From Arabidopsis thaliana (lineage: Eukaryota; Streptophyta; Magnoliopsida; Brassicales; Brassicaceae), in NCBI RefSeq assembly GCF_000001735.4, contig NC_003071.7, positions 8,921,151 to 8,985,150 on the forward strand: a stretch of 64,000 nucleotides of DNA, read 5' to 3'. The position numbers were made by a program, and so were the translations under genes. Each line of letters begins with the position of its first letter. Positions within the stretch are counted from its first letter, which is position 1. Positions 57,501 through 64,000 of this stretch are shown here, one piece after another. The notes under the pieces are model-generated. The model was not told where the DNA came from. It saw only the letters and a program-made list of their open reading frames with translations, and ran no database searches.

Positions 57501-58032
57501 AGGAGAGAAGCAGATTAAAGAAGCAAAAGTCATAAACGCAAGAGAGGATAAAGTACATTGCTTTAAGAGAGGTAAACATGTTTAAGCCAACACCAAGCTC
57601 TCCTCCAAGATTGGCACTGATGAGAATTCTGAAAAAGGGTGAGAGTGTTGTTAGAAGAATGATAAAGAAAAGTAAGAAGAAGAAGATGGGAGGTGTCGTT
57701 TTTTACATTGTTTCTACTTGGGAAGCATTACATAGAACACCTTGCCAGCTCTCACCACATGGGTCACCTCCAGATGCAACCCAACCGGGGAGAAGAGGAG
57801 ACTCCAGTGCAAGGAAGAGACTGTTAATAGCCGCAACTAAAGCAAACAATCAGGGTACGATTAGCTATACTAACATTACCATTACACAAAAGGGAAAAAC
57901 AGAGAGAATTAGGGGCTTACCATCGTCAGGATTGGTAAGAGCAAGTGACAAGGAGGGAAGGGAGATAAGGGCAAAGGAGAGAAAACCCAGGAAGCAGATG
58001 TTGTTGTCTCTCCCAGATCTCATCGATCTCAT
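54520..58032 (-). CDS. SRF1: STRUBBELIG-RECEPTOR FAMILY 1, LRR-V receptor kinase (kinase-dead)
   Basis: LRR receptor-like kinase of subfamily V. Fifteen exons: 58032-57921, 57836-57707, 57628-57557, 57471-57406, 57323-57252, 57175-57104, 57024-56953, 56863-56798, 56708-56643, 56536-56121, 56031-55673, 55592-55182, 55095-54959, 54878-54722 and 54639-54520, giving 775 residues. Signal peptide, SUB domain ([14 protein letters not shown]), about six LRRs each on its own 66- or 72-nt exon, a Pro-rich stretch, membrane span [20 protein letters not shown], then a kinase-like domain. The catalytic loop reads [12 protein letters not shown] (Asp to Asn) and DFG is DCG, so phosphotransfer is unlikely, as described for STRUBBELIG. 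The first ATG at 58050 is in frame but gives a poorer signal peptide. Confidence 0.95.
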
Positions 58033-58485
58033 TCCGAATCCAGTAGACACTAAGAGAGATATGTGAGTGAACAGAGTCGTTGAAAATTCAAAAGCAAAAC
58101 TTAGCAGCCAAGAATATGATTCGACAGACGAAGGAAAAAGGTGAGTAAGAGAACTTTATGTTATCTTAAGAGAAAAGGGAATGTTTTTTTGCAAGTGAGT
58201 GAGAGAGAGCGTCACTGTGTGAATGCGATTCTTCTTAGTTCTTACAAGCAAATCTAAACTTGTGTTTTCAAAATTTGACGGGCAGACGAAACAGAGAAGA
58301 CGACAAAGAAGCTTTTAATGGGCCTACATTTATTTATGATAAGGAATATAATGGGCTTTAGTTTATAAACAATAGGCCCAAATGAGACCTTCTTGTAGAA
58401 GAAGAGGGTTCATCGTCACCTTAAACTCATTACCGTCACCGGTGAGATTCCTCCAAAATCGGGACTTTTTCTCAGGACGTTTGAG
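58033..58485. promoter_or_regulatory. Divergent promoter, SRF1 / LIP1
   Basis: 453 bp between start codons. Site II-type elements TGGGCC (58318-58325), TGGGCT (58350-58357) and GGCCCA (58375-58380) cluster near LIP1, in keeping with a mitochondrial housekeeping gene. No TATA is obvious on that side. Confidence 0.6.
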
Positions 58486-59833
58486 ATGCATTCGCGCTCC
58501 GCCTTGCTCTATAGATTCCTCCGTCCGGCGTCGAGATGCTTCTCCTCTTCCTCGGCTGTAACTCCGGTCACCGTAACGCAATCTCCCAAGAGTCTCGAGG
58601 CTCTTCGAGCTCGGCTGGCGAATGAGTCGCCTTCCCTAACCGATTTCATCCACGGCGATACCTATTCGGTGGAAGTTGGAACCAAAAAGAAACCTCTCCC
58701 GAAACCTAAATGGATGAAGGAATCAATTCCCGGCGGCGAGAGATATGTCCAGATCAAGAAGAAATTGAGAGACCTTAAGCTTCACACCGTCTGCGAGGAA
58801 GCGAAATGTCCCAATCTCGGTGAGTGCTGGTCTGGTGGTGAAACTGGAACCGCCACCGCTACGATTATGATCCTTGGGGATACATGTACACGCGGCTGCA
58901 GGTATCATCATCTACCGAATTTGCCCAGCTTGATTCTCTCTTTTCTCTGAAAGGGCTTCTATTTTAGGTTTTGTAATGTGAAGACATCGCGTACACCTCC
59001 ACCGCCTGATCCAAATGAACCTAACAATGTGGCTGAAGCAATTGCTTCCTGGGGGGTTGATTATGTTGTGATCACCAGTGTAGATCGAGATGATTTACCT
59101 GATCAAGGGAGTGGTCATTTTGCTGAAACTGTTCAGAGATTGAAATTCTTGAAGCCGGAGATGTTGATTGAAGCACTAGGTAATATAATGATCTGGTGGG
59201 ATTGATCATCATGAGTTTTGGTTTTTAATTTGTTTTGTTGTTTGATGATGTAGTTCCTGATTTCCGCGGAGATGGTGGATGTGTTGAGAAGGTTTCCAAG
59301 TCAGGGCTTGATGTCTTAGCTCACAACATTGAGACAGTTGAAGAGCTTCAGAGTTTTGTGCGGGACCATCGTGCTAACTTTAAGCAGTCATTGGATGTGC
59401 TTAGGATGGCTAAGGAGTATGCACCTGCAGGCACCTTAACAAAGACTTCTGTAATGCTGGGATGTGGAGAGACCCCTGATCAAGTGGTTAAGACAATGGA
59501 GAAGGTGAGAGCAGCAGGGGTTGACGTTATGACATTTGGCCAATATATGCGACCATCTAAACGCCACATGCCAGTAGCTGAGTACGTGACACCAGATGCC
59601 TTCGAGAGGTATCGCCTTCTTGGCATGGAAATGGTAATGGTCTCTTCCTTGTTTTCAAGTTTTATTAGCTGAGAATTGCAATGGGAAAGTAGGCTAATAT
59701 GGAATCTTGTAAACAGGGATTCAGATACGTAGCATCAGGACCAATGGTGAGGTCGTCGTACAAAGCGGGAGAGTACTACATAAAGTCGATGATAGAAGCC
59801 GATCGAGTGGCTTCTCCTTCTACATCCCCGTAG
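58486..59833 (+). CDS. LIP1: Lipoyl synthase, mitochondrial
   Basis: Radical-SAM enzyme inser­ting two sulfurs into octanoyl groups on lipoyl domains (pyruvate and 2-oxoglutarate dehydrogenases, glycine decarboxylase H protein). Exons are 58486-58901, 58968-59179, 59254-59633 and 59717-59833, giving 374 residues. A Ser/Arg-rich mitochondrial presequence opens [20 protein letters not shown]. Auxiliary cluster cysteines: [12 protein letters not shown] (CX4CX5C). Radical-SAM cluster: CTRGCRFC (CX3CX2C), split by intron 1. The C-terminal RSSYKAGE supplies the conserved serine that ligates the auxiliary cluster. All motifs are intact and the length is standard. Confidence 0.97.
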
Positions 59834-61088
59834 ATTACACACTATAATATGTGAATTCTTTCACTTTATTGCTTTGTTTCTTCTGCGGGTAAGCCATTCA
59901 CAACACTTATCCGCCACATTCTGAATAATGTAATACTATTATTGTCCAATCTTCCATGTGTGTCTAGTCTCTCTCTCTTTCTCATACTATCATTGTACTT
60001 GTGGAATGTTTCATCTTTCTCTGATATATACCAGTCACTCTGTTCTTTTAGGAGCATTGTCGATTTTTGTCTGGCTACACTGTTGAACTTGAAACAGTAG
60101 TGGTGAGGACTAATCACCAACTCATGAACCCTTGTGTTAATAGTAGATTGTAGAATGAATAGCGGTAGAATTGTTTTTGCATATCTTTTAATATTGAGCT
60201 ATTCTTGTGCCTTTAATTTCTAAAAATTGCTGCTCTTAAACTCTGGGATTATCAATCCACAGTTAACGTTGGGACATTCCCTCCGGGGCATCAACACTGA
60301 CACTATCAACCTCCATTGCCTCTTTGTCCATTAACAAAACAACTCAAAGACATCACAGACTTTATGAAGACCCAGAACCATGGCTTTTCGGTTTTGTTGA
60401 TTTTCTTTTCTTTTCGTTTCCTTTATGTGGTTTCATTATCCTCAAGATATTGAGTGCGTTGATTTGGTCTACTGATCCATCGTCGGTGTGAAACTTTTGC
60501 ACCATTCGTATCAGTGGGCTACGCAATGCTAAACCAGGCGGTATATTTTGTTCTTTCAATGTCTCCTTGCATCATCAGTGATACCTTTCCATGGCTATAT
60601 TTTTACTGCTACTACTAAGATGACTTATAAGAAATTGGTTAGCGTGGGATATGGTCATGATTGGTACACAGTTTTGTCTGAGGAACATGAGCGATTTGGT
60701 TACATTCAATCTGATTTGGTATATTCATCAAAACTTCAACTTTTGATAGTGTTTTACTTCTTTTTTTTCTGCATTTATTTAATTGTCATTACTAGTATAG
60801 TATCTAGTATCTACTGCTAATTGGAGGAGTCTTTACATGTTACTGCGGAACATTTCCTTTATTTTAATATAATGGTATGTGAAAATGAATTCATCTAAAG
60901 ACAAACTGAAAAACATGAAACAAGATTCTCTCTTTTTGTAGCAAATAGAGAGAGACACAGAGAGAAAAAGAGATGGCAAACGAAACGGCTAGTAAAGTAG
61001 CGGGTTACTTATCTAACCAAGACTCAAGACACCAAAACAGACATGTTTGCATCTAAGATATGCTTATTTGTTGACAGATTAATAATAC
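59834..61088. other. Intergenic with unassigned coding-like scraps
   Basis: 1.25 kb after LIP1. A minus-strand frame at 60362-60559 (KEQNIPPGLALRSPLIRMVQ...) and a plus-strand frame at 60548-60820 (KLVSVGYGHDWYTVLSEEHE...) look somewhat protein-like, but I recognise neither, and neither has a convincing promoter or exon structure. They may be gene scraps. Confidence 0.4.
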
Positions 61089-61511
61089 TCAGGGTAGTGG
61101 CACTGGTGGAACTTGGCCGTTGCTTCCGGTGCCAGCTCCAATGGTCGGGGTTGGCGCTTCAAATCCGGGGTTTGGGACAAGCGTATCATCGCCACCAGGG
61201 AGTTGGGTGTGAGGTCCGGCCCCTTGTCCACCATTATATGATGGGATTCCCCCACCAGTAAGTGGAGCTCCGGTGACAGGATTGTAAGGGTAGAACGGCT
61301 TCTTGCATTTGGGAGGAAGCAAGAACCTTCCAACACCGGGAATGAGAATAGTTGGTTTGGGCTCAATGGTTACAAGAAAGTCAGGGTGTTTGACATCAGT
61401 GGTCTTAGGGGACTTGGGAACGTGACGTAGTCCACTCACTTGCTCTACAGATCCAAGCACTAGGCTTAAAACCACGACAATGACTGCGGAGGTGATAAGT
61501 GAAGAAGCCAT
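61089..61511 (-). CDS. Secreted Gly/Pro-rich putative cell-wall protein
   Basis: Single-exon gene of 140 residues. Signal peptide MASSLITSAVIVVVLSLVLG, cleaved probably after GSVEQVSG. The mature chain is rich in Pro and Gly with no long repeat: PTILIPGVGRFLLPPKCKKP, FYPYNPVTGAPLTGGGIPSY, GFEAPTPTIGAGTGSNGQVP. A single Cys (PPKCKKP) is unusual for a structural wall protein. This matches plant proteins called putative cell-wall protein precursor; the function is unknown. The ATG at 61511 was chosen because the longer frame upstream puts a hydrophilic leader before the signal peptide. Confidence 0.88.
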   Translation of the reverse strand: MASSLITSAVIVVVLSLVLGSVEQVSGLRHVPKSPKTTDVKHPDFLVTIEPKPTILIPGVGRFLLPPKCKKPFYPYNPVTGAPLTGGGIPSYNGGQGAGPHTQLPGGDDTLVPNPGFEAPTPTIGAGTGSNGQVPPVPLP

Positions 61512-62028
61512 TAATTTTATTTTATTTTGTTGTAGAGGAGAAAGCTCGTGTGTTTGTTTGATCCTGTGGAGGGAATGTGTGTGTATGTATATAGTAAAAT
61601 ACTGAGCTAATTGTGGGAACATTTAACGAAGGTGAGATGATATGGTTGAAAATAAAGGGTGTGTAACAAATGGGTAGTGTGGTTATTATTAGCGAGCCTC
61701 CAAAGTTTGGTGGTAACAACGTATACGTACTTTTGTTGTTGCCTTTTAAATATAATTCTGTCTACAACTTTTGTTGTTGCTGTCTTAAATACGGCCTCAT
61801 GGACCATAATACAGCGAGAGAGCCCAAATAGGTGAGTGGCTTTCATTTTTTGATATCCATATATTTTCTGATTAATTAATCTCGGATCAAACTGTGTTTA
61901 AGATTCCTATTAATAATAAGAAAGAAACTAATTAAAGATGCATTGTATACGTACACATGGTCATGTCCCGGAGAAGCAAAAGGAAAACAAAACGGTTGAA
62001 TGCATAGAATAAGTGTAGAAGAGGCTGA
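61512..62028. promoter_or_regulatory. Upstream of the wall-protein gene / downstream of EPF1
   Basis: TATATAC elements around 61583-61595 are placed for the wall-protein gene. No other gene is seen; the right part is the EPF1 3' UTR. Confidence 0.45.
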
Positions 62029-62429
62029 TCAAGGGACAGGGTAGGACTTATTGTTGCACATGCATTTATAAGCCATTGGACAAGTCTCAGCCTCTTCGAC
62101 GGATGCACACACAAAGCTAACCATCACAAGACGGCATGGAGAACACGAGCCACACGCGTGTGAGCAATCTGGCAACCTAGACCCAGCCACCTGCACCGTG
62201 TCCGGCCTCCTCCTCTGACGCTTCAATGCCCCGGTCATTCCTACATGATGATGACCTGCACATGCACGCAGACATGAACAAGTTAGAGATCTTGAAGATA
62301 GTGAAAGAGCTGGAGTAAGAAAGATGTGCATAGATACATACTTGGATGGGAGGATGTTGGTAAATGCCTAGCCAAGAGAGAGCCAAAGAAGAAAGAGAGG
62401 AAAAAGGCAAGGAGAAGAAGAGACTTCAT
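62029..62429 (-). CDS. EPF1: EPIDERMAL PATTERNING FACTOR 1
   Basis: Secreted Cys-rich peptide hormone made by meristemoids and guard-mother cells; through ERL1 and TMM it enforces one-cell spacing of stomata. Exons are 62429-62342 and 62255-62029, giving 104 residues. Signal peptide MKSLLLLAFFLSFFFGSLLA. The propeptide has the basic processing stretch KRQRRRP. The mature C terminus starts near AGSRLPDCSHACGSCSPCRL and contains eight cysteines (two more pairs in VCASVEEAETC and KCMCNNKSYP), the pattern of EPF1/EPF2. The loop RLVMVSFVCASVEEAETCPM carries the receptor-specificity region. Intact. Confidence 0.97.
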
Positions 62430-64000
62430 GATATATTATCGCAAGTGGTAAAAGTAAAATTTGGGATGAAATAGTACGGCGAGAAACAAGGTATATATGA
62501 TCGTTAACAAAGGGTTAGGAAATTGAAGAGACTCACGGTAGAGAAGAGGAGAGAGTCACATGAAAACAAGATCGAACATATGAAATGATATAAATTTTGA
62601 GGAGATGATGTAGAGTATGTGAAGCCTAATTAAGAACTTGAACTTCATTCGTGCTGCTTTGGTGAGTGTCATGAGCTTCCTCTGTGAAAAACTGAAAGAC
62701 ATACTTTTGTGTGCAATCACCTTTAATTTACCCTCTATAACCCTTCTTTTCTGTGACCTTCATTAATGCACCCAATTAATGTTCTTACTAAAAAAAAAAA
62801 GTTGAGCATTTGATGAGATAGAATGAGGGACATTGTCTTGGGGCTTGTGTTTTAAAATCGATAATATAATAGAGTTAATTACACATGAGGTTATTAATGA
62901 TTTAAATACTGATTATACTGAAATTGCACAATTGTTTTGAAAATGATAGTATGTTCTATACTTGACATCTCAATATTTTGACACTACTACACTTTAAGCG
63001 ATTAATGAAAAAATATTAAAGTTTCAATCAACTTTGCACACAAAAAAAAGTTTCAATCAACATTTGAAGAGTGTCGAACATGCACCTCACCAATCACATT
63101 ACACTATAACTTTTCTACACCTTTCTTTGGGATGCTAAATTTCAATGAAAATTTTCTTATTAAGTTTCTATTTGCTAAAGGGGGCAGAAACATCAAAGGT
63201 CAAATGATTTAGTTACCAAAGTCAACGGCTTAACATCATAAAATCATCTTCTAGGAATCAATGTCCCTTTGAGTAGCCTTCATAGTATAATCTTCAAAAC
63301 TTTGGCAAGTTAATATATAAATATGAAGCACTCATAATATAACTGGTATAAGATAATGGTTTGGGATTTGACATTCGTTGCATTCTTAATCAATCTAATC
63401 GTTTTCTCAAACTGCTGCCAATAAATTTAAAAGAAGAGAAAAACTTATTAAGTAGAATGATGGACCACGTTAAAATATCTTAATAAGAATACTACATAAA
63501 ATACTAATGGATAGTGTATAAGTTTAATTGGAATAGCAAGTTTTATGATTGGAGAGATAGAGCATAGAGAGATAATGAAAGTGGAGAGAGCTGACCCATT
63601 CATTCACCGACTTTTTAAGCTTTAAGCTGTTGACTTTTTCTTCTAACACGAACCTTTTCCCTTGTCTTTGTTTTCTTTTTGTTTTGTTTTGTTTTGGAGT
63701 TTGTTTATCTTTATCTGCCGAAAGTTTAAGACTTCAGCCTCCCACCTTGGCACCTCCTTGCGTCCACGTCATCTTAATATGTACCAAGGTTTCTAAGTTC
63801 TTCATGTCAATAGACATTATAACATATTTGGAATCCATATTATGCAAGGAGACATCGGTTTTACTAATGCGAATTGAGGGGCTTGTATAAAATCGGTCTG
63901 CTTCAGAAAACATTCCATTTTTCAACCCTTGAAAGTCCATTCAGTTTACCATCCAAGAGTTTTTCCTTGTTGTGAATGATAAGAAAATCCATAACATTTA
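62430..64000. promoter_or_regulatory. EPF1 promoter and distal intergenic DNA
   Basis: 1.57 kb without a supported gene. The first few hundred bases serve EPF1. Further right, TTGACTTTTT at about 63630 and CCACGTCATC at 63765 (W-box and ACGT cores) may belong to the next gene outside the window. An 86-codon frame at 63630-63890 has no family support. Confidence 0.5.

Noticed and set aside
60362-60820. Two overlapping frames on opposite strands after LIP1
   Set aside because: Some protein-like character but no domain, no splice structure and no clear promoter; mentioned only as scraps in the interval entry.
63630-63890. 86-codon frame at the right end
   Set aside because: No homology recognised; it sits in A/T-rich upstream DNA.
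1-64000. Retroelement or virus-derived sequences
   Set aside because: No LTR pairs, primer-binding sites, polymerase or capsid motifs were seen; the mobile DNA found is of DNA-transposon type only.
1-64000. tRNA genes
   Set aside because: No convincing GTTCGA B-box with a matching acceptor stem was found by eye; a tRNAscan-SE run would decide.

Overview
This is a plant nuclear segment. Every recognisable gene has short GT-AG introns, intergenic DNA is A/T-rich, and promoters carry plant signals (telo-box AAACCCTA, site II ATGGGCC). The gene order MAN2, riboflavin synthase, LLG2, PPR, CAAX protease, tetraspanin, EXPB1, CLC1, GCL2, PLT4, AP5M, NDB4, GAUT10, QWRF3, ULT2, SCAMP, SRF1, LIP1, EPF1 is, from memory, that of Arabidopsis thaliana chromosome 2 (about At2g20680 to At2g20875). 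The species call is therefore strong but rests on recall, not on a database search.

Layout. 1-8.4 kb: 3' part of mannanase MAN2, single-exon riboflavin synthase, LLG2 (minus), and two tail-to-tail paralogous PPR genes, the second with one premature stop. 8.6-11.2 kb: no protein gene, but a minus-strand set of four related C/D-box snoRNA candidates, with a site II/telo-box promoter at 11.07-11.2 kb, and a separate 116-nt near-perfect hairpin. 11.7-16.1 kb: a 42-residue basic micro-protein, a CAAX-type (ABI) protease with a duplicated tail fragment beside it, and a tetraspanin. 16.1-20 kb: gene-poor, with a Mutator-like non-autonomous element. 20-34.5 kb: EXPB1, CLC1 and GCL2 (divergent), PLT4, AP-5 mu, NDB4. 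35-36.4 kb: an unrecognised two-exon reading frame and a hAT-type MITE. 36.8-40.8 kb: GAUT10 and QWRF3. 41.5-42.9 kb: a transposed block with a GeBP-like fragment and two degraded CW/MBD-domain copies forming a ~400-bp-arm palindrome. 43.3-62.4 kb: a small mitochondrial-type protein, ULT2, an Lto1/formiminotransferase locus, a small zinc-ribbon protein, SCAMP, SRF1, LIP1, a secreted Gly/Pro-rich protein and EPF1. 62.4-64 kb: upstream DNA of a gene outside the window.

The genes do not form one pathway. Loose themes are wall and secretion (MAN2, EXPB1, GAUT10, CLC1, AP5M, SCAMP, LLG2), mitochondria (NDB4, LIP1, PPR) and development signalling (EPF1, SRF1, ULT2). The points most worth checking are the MBD palindrome (a possible small-RNA locus), the snoRNA cluster, the Lto1 locus whose splicing would swap a CIA-type C-terminal tripeptide for an enzyme-like domain, the 116-nt hairpin and the micro-protein.
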